Part shown: positions 1 through 12,000 of the stretch, piece by piece | Layout of the letters: each line of letters begins with the position of its first letter | How positions within the stretch are numbered: position 1 is the first letter of the stretch | NCBI GenBank assembly: GCA_030268105.1 | Contig: BSDZ01000079.1 | Location: forward strand, 4,858,001-4,922,000 | Direction of reading: 5' to 3' | DNA: 64,000 bases | Source of the DNA: Volvox africanus | Lineage: Eukaryota > Chlorophyta > Chlorophyceae > Chlamydomonadales > Volvocaceae | The notes under the pieces: generated by a model | What the model was told of the DNA's origin: nothing | Seen by the model: only the letters and a program-made list of their open reading frames with translations | The model's database searches: none | Translations under genes and position numbers: made by a program

Positions 1-52
1 GGAGGGGGGAGAAAGGGGAGAGGGGCTTGTGGCCGGGATATCCCATACGCAC

Positions 53-3000
53 CTGAAGCGCAAACCCAGGTAAGTCCGTCCCTGGAGCAGTGCCGCCACC
101 GAGGCCGCCAGGTCCTCGGGATGGCTGATGGAAAGTTCCAGGAGGGGTTCGTACACCAGCTCAATCAGATAGCTGGGGCTGGGCTTGCCGGCCTGTGCAG
201 CCCGACATGCAAGTGATCAGTTCAGTCGAAGAATACAAATGTAAACTGAACAAGGAAAGCACACCCTTGAAGCTGCCAGCTGCCAACTTACAAATATTAA
301 CAAAGTATCAATACCTTATTCGCGATGTCCATTGAAGTAATGAAGTAAGCCCGTGAGAGGATTAGGGCACCCGATCAGGTCAGGTGTTTATCCTACCCTG
401 CTAACCTTCCCCCCCCTCAACAACCCCCACCCGCGCCTCTCTTGCTGTACGACCACGAGCCCCGATGTTCGTTCTGCTTTTCCCCTGCCGTACATAGTAC
501 CAAACAATCCTTGCTTCCCATCTCATGTTTTTTCCGGTTTCCCTACGCCTACACCGTACTTTCCCACCACAATATATACGTCCTTCCATCCTTCTTCAAC
601 ATTTTTGTAACTCACATTACTTACATTCTTTTCTTTACTCAACCTATTACTTCTTCCCTCCGAACTCAGCGGCATTTTCCTCATCGGCTGCATGCGTCCA
701 TCCCGTCGTTCTTACTGCCTTGGACTTGTGCTTGCTCGTCTTCCTCTGTCCTCCTCTGTCTCTGCGCTTACTCTTCTCCTTTCTCTTGCACGCGCACGTC
801 CTTGCCATTACGACAGCTACCGCCGCCGTTGCCCCAGGTGAGTGAGTTCACCCGGAACCGTGCTTGGTTCGGTTGGTATGCGCGCGCGCTTCGAGCTGGC
901 CGGGTCGGATGGATGGATTGGTTGGGTTCAGGCTCGTGTAGGTTCTCTTTACAGGTGAGTAGGGAGGAGCACTCGCATGACAGCGCCAGCGCCAGCGGTC
1001 AGGCCAGCTTCGCCGTGGCGCCAGCAATAAGGCCGATAGTACACATAATTACGGCTTCTCTTATTCTTTTTGCTGCTTTCATTCGCGGCTTTGGTGACTA
1101 CATAGTTTACATCACAACTCGTTTCCACTTTTCCTACTTTGCACGACGTCAGCCATCATCCGACCCTCACGGCTAGTCCTTTAGTCCTACTTTCCTCGTT
1201 CCTTAAGTATCAGCACCAAGAACCGCTTATTCGACTTCCCCCCCTAATCCCCCTAATCCCCCCAATCCCCCCTCACCCCTCACCCCTCCTCACTCTAAAG
1301 ACATGCGGCTCGTCGTCGAAAAGCATTCGCATCTGACCCTAGAGACGCGCACCACGGTATACCACAGGGTGGGCCGAACGGTCTGGTTAGGGGTGCTGTG
1401 TGGCGGGCAGTCCCAGGAGCGATGCGGCAGTACATGAGCATACATGTGTACATGTTAATACATGCGAAAAGGCATCAAACGAGTAAATATAGCCCTAAAG
1501 GATGGCCACAGGTACGCTGCACAGAAGTGTTAGTGAGGTTGGACGTAAAAGCAAATCTCATTGATCTCAACCGCGCTGTGTGAACTGTACGACCATGCAG
1601 AGCGCCATGGCGGGTTTGTGGCAGGCGGTGTATGGCCCGCTCCCCCAGAAGCGAAAAGCTGAAGCCAAGTTCGTGCACCATAAGGGTAATATGCTTTGCA
1701 AAACCACGCTCCTCAACACCCAAAACAAGTACACATACAAATGAACTTTACCGGAAGTAAACACCCTGTGTGGGGTGCATGTCCGCATATCGTGTAATGT
1801 TTAGACCGGCTCTACTGTACAGCAGTACAGCAGTACAATAGTACAATAGTACGAAGAACGTTACCTTAGGGGGCTTGAGACCCAGGTCACCGAGCACGAT
1901 GCCGCATGGGCTGGACCGCAGAGTGTGCGGCGGGTCCGAGGGGCCGGACGGGCCACGAGTCCCACCGAGCGAGGCGGCTGCAAGAAGCGCAATACAGCGC
2001 TTTGCGTGCATTTCGGGACGGCCCTCGGGAATGGCGGCGCGAAGGACTTCCTGAAAGCATGTCACAGAGGACGTGATGGCGAGGGGAGGAGGCGCGATGA
2101 TAAATCGGACATGGGGAATCTGCAAACCTGGAAAGCCGGTCTCGTCCATTTTAACAAGTGTTGAGGAGTGCCTCAAGTGGCCTGGAGGGGGCCACCGCCT
2201 GGCTAACTGATAACGACCACGTGGGAGGTAACGTGTTCGGTTGAATGTTATAGGAACACCCGGCCCGGTAATACATTTTAGGTGTTGTATAAACACACGG
2301 ACATACACGCTCACACACATACACACACATGCATGCACACAGGCCCCACCCTTCCACGCCGCGGTGGGGCTATGTCCCTCACCTTAACGCGGGGCACAAT
2401 CAGGGTCGCAGGCGCAGTGCCATCAGCGGGGGGAGATGGCGCCCTGAAGGACGATCCCGCGACAGAGGCCTTGGGCTTCACGGGCTGTACGGCAGTCAGG
2501 TCGCCGAGCCGACCAGCAGCTGCATCCTACGACGATGAAATGTTGCGCTGGCATAAGGTTATCCATCCATCTATCCATCCATGCATCCATCTATCCATGC
2601 ATCATATATGTGGTGTTTTCAAACGCTTCCCCCGACCTGCATGCCTGCATGCTAATTAGCCGCTCCAACCTGCGGCATTTCGTGCGCCTACCAGCAAGAG
2701 ACGATCCGCATCCAGTCGCGCGACCCGGCAGGGCCCGACGGACGACAGGAAGATGTAGCCCTCCTCCGCGCCGTTCTCTTCCCCGCGGGGGACGCCATTT
2801 CCCGCGGTGGCGGCGGTGGCCTGGGAGGGGTCTGCGGACCTCGGACCCTGCAGTACGCTTGCCAAAGAGAAGGCGGTGCCGCGAGCCTCCGCCAGCCGCT
2901 GCCTTGGCTCGCAGGCCATCTGCGGTGGGGGAGCATGCGGCATGGCGGACGGAGAAATTTGGGGGGACTGCAGCTTACAGCCTAAGTATGAGGGAGGAGG

Positions 3001-5524
3001 CAACACCCGATCTGGACGAAGCAACAGGAAAGCACATACACATACATACAAGCCTGTATCTTAGAAGGCAAAAAGGATACATCCCAAAGTTCGCAAAATG
3101 CACGAGGGGCACGTAATAGAGGACTGCATGCAGTAAGCTGAGGGACTTGACTTCGAATGCGCTAAGGCTCCATCCCGATAGCGACGCAGTGATGGGCGTA
3201 GTGCAATACGGGCACAGCGGGACAGAGCGCGGTCAGCTCGAATGCAGCGACGGAAAAAGGTTAGAGCAATAAACTAATTGGGTAAATGTAAAGGTGTCGA
3301 GCTAGAGCATGAGGATCATGAAAGGATGGTGGTCAATCGCAGCCGTTGGTGTTCTTGGATCCAAGTCAGATATTTGAAGTCCAACCGCTTTCGCAATCCT
3401 AACGGTATTTCGCAATCCTGTTTCCTAAGTCATCCTTCGAGACACCCGGACGTAAATGAGATTTGAGACGACCCAAGTTGGGGACTCCGGTTGCGGCGGC
3501 GCCCAAACTGAAATCCACCTGAACCACACACACGCCCAGAGACGGCATGTGGAGGGAGTGCCGTAGCCCCATCACCGGGGACTCAGTGTCCACGAGAGCG
3601 GCAGCCGCCGCGCGCCGTACAAGGCTGACGTCGTCGTCGCCTGGGTATGCTGCCGCCACAGCCCGGCGCAACGCCGCCAGACGAAGCGCTTCTGGATCGC
3701 AGACCACCCAGACGCTGCAAGGGGGAGCAGGGCTCGGGCTCGTTCGCCATGGGGGCTGCGGCGGGTGATCTCCCTCAGGTGTACTCCCTCACTGATCACC
3801 CATACGCGCCCTGAATCAAGGACTGGAGGCTTGTCAGAAGATGAGACGGAACCCGCCTTAACGACAACTGCCCCGGTTTCGAGGCAGTCCTGGGGCAGGT
3901 TCTTGTGGTGGTGGTGGTGGGGGTTCATCTCCCTCGCCTGCTAGACAAACCACCACCACCAGCACCACCACCTCCACCACCCCACTCCTCACCAGGCCCC
4001 GCCGCCCGCTCCATGGCATGTGCTCCCTCCTCACTCCCCCCCCTGGCTGTATTAGCACACCGGTGCTTGCTGTTGCCCAACTTTTCCCATCGATGTCTCC
4101 GAAACCTGATGACCTCACGACCGGGTTGGCCATTTCATCGTCCTTTTGTCCTTTCCAACATATACCGCAGAGACACACACACACACACACACGCGCGCGC
4201 GCGCCAATCTGCCCGCACCCACCTACTGTCGCCGCGGTCCAGGATCAGCGCTCTGGGAGCCAGGGCTGCAGTCGACTCGATGAAGTCCCTTAACTTCGGA
4301 AGTCGGTAGGCGGGGAGGTTCCACAGCTTCCCCAGGTCAGGGTGACGAGCCAGGAGCGTGCCCAGCTGGCCGGGGGACGGAGGGGAGAAGGGAACATCCA
4401 TAACGCGTCGCGAGTAGTTTAAAACAGGAAACGTCCGAGTAAGTAAGATGCGATTGAGTTATCACTGCTGATGAGCAATGCCAGTGGAAAGCAATGCATT
4501 CAGGAAAGTCATGTAACCCCAACTGTTTGTGCTATCATTAAGAAGTTTATAAATGTACCAAAGTTGCAAGGGGGGTTTAAACGTTCAGCGTCTTCACATC
4601 CCTCCAGAGCGTTTGCGCCAAGGCATCCGTAGATTGGCCTGCAGCCAGGGCTTGATGAAGGCAAGGGGGACAGGGAGCTGGGAACACATCCCCGCCCCCC
4701 ATCCGCCTTTCCCCCTTCCCCTCTTTTCTCCTTTTCCCCGTCACCTTTTGCCCCCCTCCCCTTCGTAGCGCAGTGTCCAGACTGTTACTCCTCTCATTCG
4801 CCGCCCTCCCCCTCACCTCCGCGAGTGGAACGGGACGGAGCCGGCCCACCAGCATCTCCACCAGACCGCGACGCAGCCGCGCCGTCACGCTGTCACCGGG
4901 GAAGGCCACCGCCAACACAGCCGCGGATAACTCCGACGTCAGGGAGGAAGGTGGGGCGGCGAAACCACGTAGTCTCGGAGCTGCCAAGGGAGTTGGATGT
5001 CCGGTTACCGATTTATGTGAATCATTCGCATTGCTCGCGTGGTCACGCATGACGGTCACTTCTGTTGTTAACGATTGTTGTGGGCCCTGCGCGGTCCCGG
5101 AGCCGGATGCCGCCTCGTCCGCACCCCAGGCTACGCCGCCTTCGTCCGCACTGGTCACATTTCCCAACTGCACCACATCAGTGCGGGGAACAGCACCGCC
5201 ACCGACATCACCATAGGCCTGGATCGAGCCCGGCCTGGCTTTCTTTCCCCTTTCCCAGACCCCTGCCCTGTCAAGGCCATTGTCAGCTGCTGTAGTAAAG
5301 CCGTTGGCGGGTGGGGCGTCCAAACCCACGGACATCGGCGCTGCTGCTGCTGCTGTAGATGCTTGTTCGTATGAGTACGGAAACTCAGTGACAATTCCGT
5401 ATACGCCGGCGGAACTTCCAGAATGTGAGGGCTGCAACAACTCCAGGGCACTCGCCCCGGCGTCTGCATTCACAGCTGCAGCTGGCTCGAGGCTGGTTTC
5501 GGAGTCGGCGACAGCACACGGCAT
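53..5524 (-). CDS. Large hypothetical protein, 3'-truncated by the window edge
   Basis: I do not recognise the family. The start is the ATG at 5524. Coding exons, all phase-consistent: 5524-4598, 4365-4223, 3889-3806, 3714-3576, 2919-2692, 2526-2383, 2050-1865, 192-53 (about 663 residues; the last donor is at position 52 and the gene continues outside). The first exon might instead stop at a GTGAGG donor at 4816, but no in-phase acceptor follows, so I read through. The N-terminal ~200 residues are Ala/Ser/Gly-rich low complexity. After that come alternating Leu/Ala-rich stretches that look helical, such as LGTLLARHPDLGKLW near 4365-4321 and YLIELVYEPLLELSI near 174-130. Two segments resemble each other (AVAFPGD followed by RLRR in exon 1; AAAYPGD followed by VRR in the 3714-3576 exon), which suggests degenerate helical repeats. 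No catalytic motif, signal peptide or membrane segment is evident. Existence as a gene is fairly sure; function is unknown. Confidence 0.7.
193..1864 (-). other. Long intron of the first gene
   Basis: This stretch separates two exons that join in phase 0 and holds no convincing exon on the minus strand. On the plus strand 400-830 and 1225-1300 are strongly pyrimidine-rich, including near-repeats of CCCCCTAAT around 1235-1265. That bias keeps several frames open by chance. At 1.67 kb it is unusually long beside the gene's other introns (84-656 bases). Confidence 0.5.
2284..2340. repeat. CA-rich microsatellite
   Basis: Imperfect CA/CACAT repeat on the plus strand, inside the intron between exons 2383-2526 and 1865-2050 of the first gene. 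Confidence 0.8.
2556..2606. repeat. ATCC-type tetranucleotide microsatellite
   Basis: Run of ATCC with interspersed ATCT and ATGC units, in the intron between exons 2692-2919 and 2383-2526. Confidence 0.85.
3903..3985. repeat. GGT run facing an ACC run, potential hairpin
   Basis: A (GGT)n tract at about 3905-3922 is followed after about 25 bases by (ACC)n and mixed CCACC units to 3985. The two runs are complementary, so either strand could fold into a long imperfect hairpin. The tract lies in the intron between exons 4223-4365 and 3806-3889. Confidence 0.75.
4172..4204. repeat. (AC)n followed by (GC)n tract
   Basis: About ten AC dinucleotides pass directly into a CG/GC run. It is pure alternating purine-pyrimidine, the sequence class that favours Z-DNA. 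It sits within 20 bases of the donor of exon 4223-4365 of the minus-strand gene. Confidence 0.9.
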
Positions 5525-5600
5525 TGTTTAATGCCCACAGGCAAGATGGTGATTAGAACGCAGTGCAGTTGCTCTCGCAATCGCCTGCTGCACCTCAGTC

Positions 5601-5671
5601 CTACTGCTACTGCCACTGCTACTCCCGCTGCTACTGCCACTGCTACTGCCACTGTTAATGCTGCTACTGCA
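5601..5671. repeat. Degenerate CTACTGCCA / CTACTGCT repeat
   Basis: Imperfect tandem repeat of units such as CTACTGCCA and CTACTCCCG, between the start codon of the first gene (5524) and its putative TATA box. It would form most of the 5' untranslated leader. Confidence 0.8.
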
Positions 5672-5678
5672 GCGGCGC

Positions 5679-5686
5679 TTTTATAG
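5679..5686 (-). promoter_or_regulatory. Putative TATA box of the first gene
   Basis: On the minus strand the sequence reads CTATAAAA, followed by GC-rich DNA. It lies about 155 bases upstream of the ATG at 5524, so transcription starting ~30 bases downstream would leave a leader of roughly 125 bases. This is motif and position only. Confidence 0.45.
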
Positions 5687-8600
5687 TGTGATGCTCTGGT
5701 GACGTGTTAACTTGGCGCCACACGCCTCCGGGAGTGGTGTTGTAACGCCACGCCCGCAGTTGTCAAGTCGATTCTGTACGCATAATCAACGCATCATTAC
5801 CGTACGTGTCACAAAACAGATTTACTGTACTGTAATGCAGCATGACATTGGCTCCTCTGATTTGAACTTTCTTGAGCAACGAAGGGTTTGGGCACGGCAA
5901 GCAGTAGTTGGCTCGTGACCCAAACGCTGTGAAAGAGCTTACCCAAGCTCACGAGTGCGAGTCTCCTGACAAAGAATGCTCGCAGTGGGGAGGGGGCGAA
6001 AGAGAGCTTGGACAAGAACCTGTGGGCAAGGGTTAAAGTCGTGCGAGGCGTGACGGCAAATGTCCAAAAATGGCGTGTCAGATGGTGTGAGGAAGGAAAA
6101 TGACTCGGTGTAGGGAAGGTTACGCCAGCCCGGCTGTAAGCTGCAGGTTTGCTAAAGAGATTCACTAAGTATGCAATAACCAAACGATGTGGGGCGATTT
6201 ATGGCCACATACGGGGCTGCCTGAAGACGGCGCTGGGAACAACACCTGCGGTTCATTTCGTTCGTAAAAAGCCTTTACAGATACGTCACTACTGGAACAT
6301 TTTTAAGCTTATATTTGGTCTGTAAAAAAGAAGGTCTTCCCAGCGTCGAAGCTTTCTAGCCGCCCGTTTCCACATACATCGATCTGCTGGCGACAAATAC
6401 AATATACACATAACGAAGAAATTCTTGTATTATCAGCATTGAAAAGATTTCTATGCTACTTACAAATTGTGACAAAATTGTAAGTGTAAGACAGGCTCGC
6501 TGCGAAGGTGGGAGCCGCAATCGTTGAGAATTTGTAAAAGCGATTGTTACCACGTACCGTCAAGGTGATGATCTATCAGGTTATAACCTGGGATATGGCT
6601 TAGAGTGTGGAAAGCCACGAATGCAGTACGTACAGCGACAAAGAGCCTAACTCCTAACTGGTAACGTTGATCAGGGGCGTGGGTCTGAGGACTCCCAACG
6701 TCCCAGGCCATCCCGCACCAGTAGTCTATTATCCATAAGCTGACCTTCTTCTTTTACTGTACTTATATGCATGTAAAGAGTTAGGAGTTCATTTGTGGCA
6801 TGGCGTCCAGACATGGCGTGAGCCCATCGACCTGACTGACCCCGTTACACTTTACAGGCCGCACCCAGTACATGTTCCTTTTGGGAATCAACCCGCCACC
6901 CGTGGCCAGCCCCGCTGTAACCATCGACCGTATTTTGCACTGGAACTTGGGGATTGGGGGAGGCCCTTTAGGAAGCCATTCATACAATTTCCAAAATCCT
7001 GCCTAATCGAGCCTAAAGGAAGTATAATTGAATGATTCTGGCGAAACCTTGGGAAAAACCTCTTACATGGGGTCAACTCCGCCTCAACATGCCGCACGAG
7101 CCCGCGACTCGGTGAGAATTCGTTAACAAAGGATTTCCATCAACCGACTCGTACATCTCAATTTGCAGTCAACTAGAGACCGACAAGTAGATGACTTACT
7201 GTTGCTGTTTCCGATCATTGGTTGGACCGAAACCACTTTTTGGCGTTCAGAATTACGTTTTACAAATTCACAAACTGTTACTAACCGTAACATTTAACTG
7301 ATCAGGTTTTGAGGAACGCGTAGATGATTTTCGATTGTCGTAGGGCAATTTTGCTCAGCAATGTGAAGCGCTGCTGGCGATTTGGGCATCTCGCCAGCGC
7401 ATGTCTTGTCCCGTGACTCGGGCTAAACGGGGATGATTGGGAGAACTGACAATGACTGCAGACTGGACAATCCTATGAGCATCATGCATTGAGAATGGAG
7501 GTGCGATGTGCCTTGTGCGAAATGATGGGTTCCTGCTCGTCACGGTCCCCGTATTCAGATAGCCCTCGAGTGACGGAACACGTTAACGTGGAGAAATCGC
7601 TCTTTTAAAATAAGTTTCACGAACAAGCTACCGGTACGACGAGAAGTTATGGGCTGTGGAACCATTCCTCGATTTGTGCGGGGTTGCGGGGTTGTGGAGG
7701 AGCAGGTCCTGACTCGCTTCCTGCTCGCTGGTCACTTGCCGGCAACTTACCGGTACACTGTTTCAAACACGGCCCTACATGAAAACCGAATCATTTCGCG
7801 TAGCGGATCCTGAAGTTTTCGCTTGGTCAAGGATGGAGCAGCTGTACTGTCAAGTCGTGTGCTGAATGCTAGAGGCTGGAAAGCTGGAGGTTAACGAGAG
7901 ACGCAAATAGGACAGTGGTGGAACGTGGAAAACGCAGTTTAGAGCTCTGGACAAACATGTGGCATTGATATTAGTTTTTTGCAATATTAACGTTGCAAAT
8001 AAAGGCAAGTCTTCTTACTATCAGTCAATATAAATTCAAAAAGGCTAGTTCTCACTAACGTATTACGCCTACTTTCTTTTTCAATTTAAATAATCTCTTA
8101 AATATTTCAATATTCTTGTTTTGGGGCAAATCTGACTTTTGATTTCTTTTGCTTGCAAGAGCTTGACGTACCTAAGCTGAACTAAAACCTGACCTACTTC
8201 TGACGTACGGGTTCTGAGAGCCCGAGCTTCCACTATCCATGAAAAACTCTGCAAGGATTACGAAGTCCTCTGGTATCTTAAGTTGCTTTCAGGAAATAGG
8301 AAAATCGATAAGATGACACAGCAATGTAATTGTGCAAACAAACGAAGCGATGCAAAAGAGTCCGACCAGCGCTTGATACGACTGTAGCGGGAGGCCCAAC
8401 CTTTAAATCTTCCCGGAATAAAGATTTACATACTGAACTTACGTAAAATTAAAACTGAGGCAGCAAATCCGACAATATCCGACAGTCCGACATATCGCAT
8501 GTGACAATAGATTACAAGCCTTTCGTAGATTTCGTGCCCTCTCAAGTACACTGTAACACACGCTCATGAAATTTCACAGTATAACATATGTATAATCGCA

Positions 8601-9013
8601 TAAGGCTAGTTTGTGAAGTACGACGAGCAACCGTTCCCATACTGCTCGGGCACCCTGTTACGACCGAAACGTTCCGGAACCATGGGACGAAGAATCGTAA
8701 CTGGATCGTGCGTTGCCCGACACAAAAATGTCTAAGGTGCGATTGAGAATTTAGGATACTGCGTTATTTAAGCCTTAAGTACTAGGTATTTTCTTTACCT
8801 CCGTATGCTTGCCTGTCGGTCGCAAAGCGCGACTGGCTAAAGCGCCTGCACGCAACATTACAAATTGCTCAAGTAAAGGTCTCGCGGCGATATGTGGGCA
8901 ATCTGAAAAAACCTTACAGGTTTGCATTCGCGAAGCTGTCGCCAGCATCAACTTGCAGCGCTGTGGAACGCCCAATAGCTATAACTCGCTGTAAAGAAAA
9001 CGTCACACTTACC
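5687..9013. other. Intergenic region without recognised genes
   Basis: This is the divergent spacer between the minus-strand gene starting at 5524 and the plus-strand kinase. It is clearly more AT-rich than the flanking genes (especially 7950-8600), all frames are broken every few dozen codons, and I recognise no RNA gene or repeat. The kinase promoter presumably lies near its right end, but I see no convincing TATA element placed for it. Confidence 0.5.
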
Positions 9014-12000
9014 ATGCCTAGTACAAATGGAATGATCAGTACATTAGACGGCTCAGTATCCGATGTCCTTGGTGGCGTTGGTGACCTTGCCACCAGCCCT
9101 GCGCAAAACGTCGCTCGCAAGCCGAGACGGTCTCGGCTTACTGAAATCCTGTTTGGACTTAAGAGCATGAAGTTGAACACATTTGTTCGGCGGCAATCCA
9201 GCAGTTTGGACATGTGCGTTACCTCGGAGCGGTATCGGCGACCCGACGCGGTTGGTCCTGCCGTCTCGACTTCTGTTACGAATTCAATCGCACAATCAAG
9301 GTGGACACGGTCGTATTTTTCGACTTTTGATTCTACTCACTAATGATTCCGAATGATAAATTATCATTTACAGCGTAATTATGAGAACTACCGCTTTCGT
9401 CGCAGGCGTTCCGAGTCGCGCATTTTCTCATTCCTAGGCTCGCGACTCAACGACTGCACCTCCCAATCATCGTCACAACCACACATGTTGGATTCGCGTC
9501 AGTCCTCCCCTGTCAACAAGCCCGGTTCACAACTCCAGTCCCTGCCAGAGCCGCCAGGACCCCCTTTGTTGTTATCTTCGGCCGCTTCTGGGGGCGAATC
9601 ACCTCTCCGTACGGCGCCCAATCTCTCTGCCACGGCCTCGAGCTCCTGCGCTGCTGTCGAGCCGTCGCCCCTGCCCTGTCGCTTCGACAGCGCCCTGATC
9701 CGGATCCTGGATCCTTCCGGAGCGCCGGAGGACCTCAATCCATATCCCCGTCCATATGGGGATCCGGAACCATGGTACGACAACGACATCGTACTTTCAG
9801 TTGCCTACAACAGGTTAGCCGCAAAAGACATCGCATGTAACGTACAGTCAAAACAAATCACACATAATTTCAATAATAGCTCCCTCGATAGCGATAACAG
9901 TGTGATCAGCGGCAACGTTGCACGGCAGCGACGGCCCGTGGCCAGCGGTGGCGCGGTCGTACAGTTGCAGGCTGGCGCCACAGGCCATAGCTCAGTGGCC
10001 GCGGAGTCATTGGCGTCGCCGCAAAGGCTTCGTGTGACATTGAAACAGCAGTTGCCTGATTTGGAACCTGCCGCGCCGGCAATGGCGTTACGTCTTCAAT
10101 GTGTGCCGTCGTCACCGTCGCCATCACCGCAGCCTGCAGCATCGCTGCGCCAGCCAAGGTCCACTCAGCTACTGGCCACATCCGCCGTAGCTCCGGAGGC
10201 GATGCGCCGGCCGCACTGGTGTTTGGAGGACTATGCAGTGGACAGGCGGTTGTACCGGTCCGCCATGGCGTCAGTTTACTCGGTGAGTGCCATCATTCCC
10301 AAACAGCGCGATGCGGCCGCCATGCTCTTTTGCTGTCTGCAGCTTGCTTTAATGGACATAGTGTGTCCTTCGCTTAAACGGATGAGAGGGAATGCCTTGG
10401 AGGAGCTCTGTGGTCAGACCGCCATAACTGCCGTTCCCCAGCCAGCTTGTTGCCTCCTCATGCAATTTCATCGTATATGTAACTACCCACACAATCGCCC
10501 CTTCGCGCCTTTCGCACTCCGACGGACGCCCACTGGGAGACAGGCAACCTGCATCAGGTCAGGGCTAGCAGTGGCACTCAAGATATATAGCCTAGCACAC
10601 GTTCCAAGAAACGTCGTACACATGCTCAGGTATGTTTACGATTGCCCTTCATTCAGCGGAAAATGGGGAGCGAGGAGGCAGATGCAGTGTGGGTGTGAGG
10701 TGCGGGGCGGGGCGACCGATACATGTGTGTCATGGCAGTTAACAGTTAGGGGTTAGCGGTTAGGTTCGAAGACTCCATCAAATGACAAAATATTGATCCG
10801 TCACTGTCTGTTTTCGTTGCCGTACATGTTTTTGTCACCACACTGTGAATCGATATTGCAGACGCGAGGTCGAGATTCAGACGATGCTCGTCCATAGGAA
10901 TATCGTCAGGTTGTACGGCGCGTTCCAGGTACGCCTACGTCCCGCATAAGCGCAGAAGGGAAAACACCATTTACAGACGGATGGATGGACTGACTGACGG
11001 ACTGCTGCTCTTCATTGCAGGACTCCACGTCTCAACGACTGGTCCTGGTTCTGGAGCTCGGAGATAACGGGAGCCTCGTCGAGGTCCACAGGTGACTTCG
11101 CGGCCTTTTCCTCAGCTATACCCTATGCTGGGGGAGGGGGGGATGGGAAAGGGATGGGAGGGATGGGGACGCACGGGGAGAGAGTTTGTTTTGCAGATGC
11201 AGGAAATGCCGGCCTGCCATCTCCCCGCGATGTTCCTGACAGAGGAGGGGGAAGCTAATGCGGTATCCAGCTTTTGATCCACCCTCGTCGGTCGGTTTCC
11301 TGCACCACCTTATACGCAGCCTATTGTAGGGTATGCCCGGGTTCCCTCCACTGCTGCTGCTGTTGGTATTACAGGTACTGTTGCGAATAGTTTTATCGTA
11401 ACTACTGCTAATACCAACACTATTGCTGCTGCTGTTGGTACGATCCACAGAGCGCTCGGTGGCCGAATGAGCGAGAGCCAGGCGCGCGTGTTAGTGCTAC
11501 GGCCCCTGCTAGAGGCGATGTCGTACTTCCACTCGCTGGGCATCGTACACAGGGACATCAAGGTAATGATCGTGATGAAAATTCCGTTTGTGTCTGTCTA
11601 TCTGTGTGTCTGTTTCAGTGTCTATCTTTGTCTGTCTGTCTGTCTGTGAGTCTGTCTGTGAGTCTGTCTGTGTGTCTGTGTCTGTGTCTGTGTATGGGTG
11701 CGCTTGCACACGCGGAGCTTGTCTGGCTCCCTCGTCGTGTCATCGCTCCCGCCAACCATTTGACCTGGTTGGCTTCACGGCCTACTCATCATGTACGACC
11801 GCCTCGTATCCTGCAACCCAGCCGGACAACATGTTGTTCGGCCATGACTGGCGGCTGCTGCTGGCGGACTTCGGGGTCGCTATCGACATAACGGCAGAGC
11901 GGGCGGTAACAAGAGCGGGAACGGGTGAGTGATGGCGTGCGTGTGTGGGGTGTATGAAAACACGAACATGTGCGGTCAGAGCAGCGGGCATACCCGGGGG

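Noticed and set aside
442..1176. 244-codon plus-strand frame near the window start
   Set aside because: It is produced by pyrimidine-rich intron sequence (Ser/Pro/Leu/Phe only). It lies within the intron of a well-supported minus-strand gene and has no motif.
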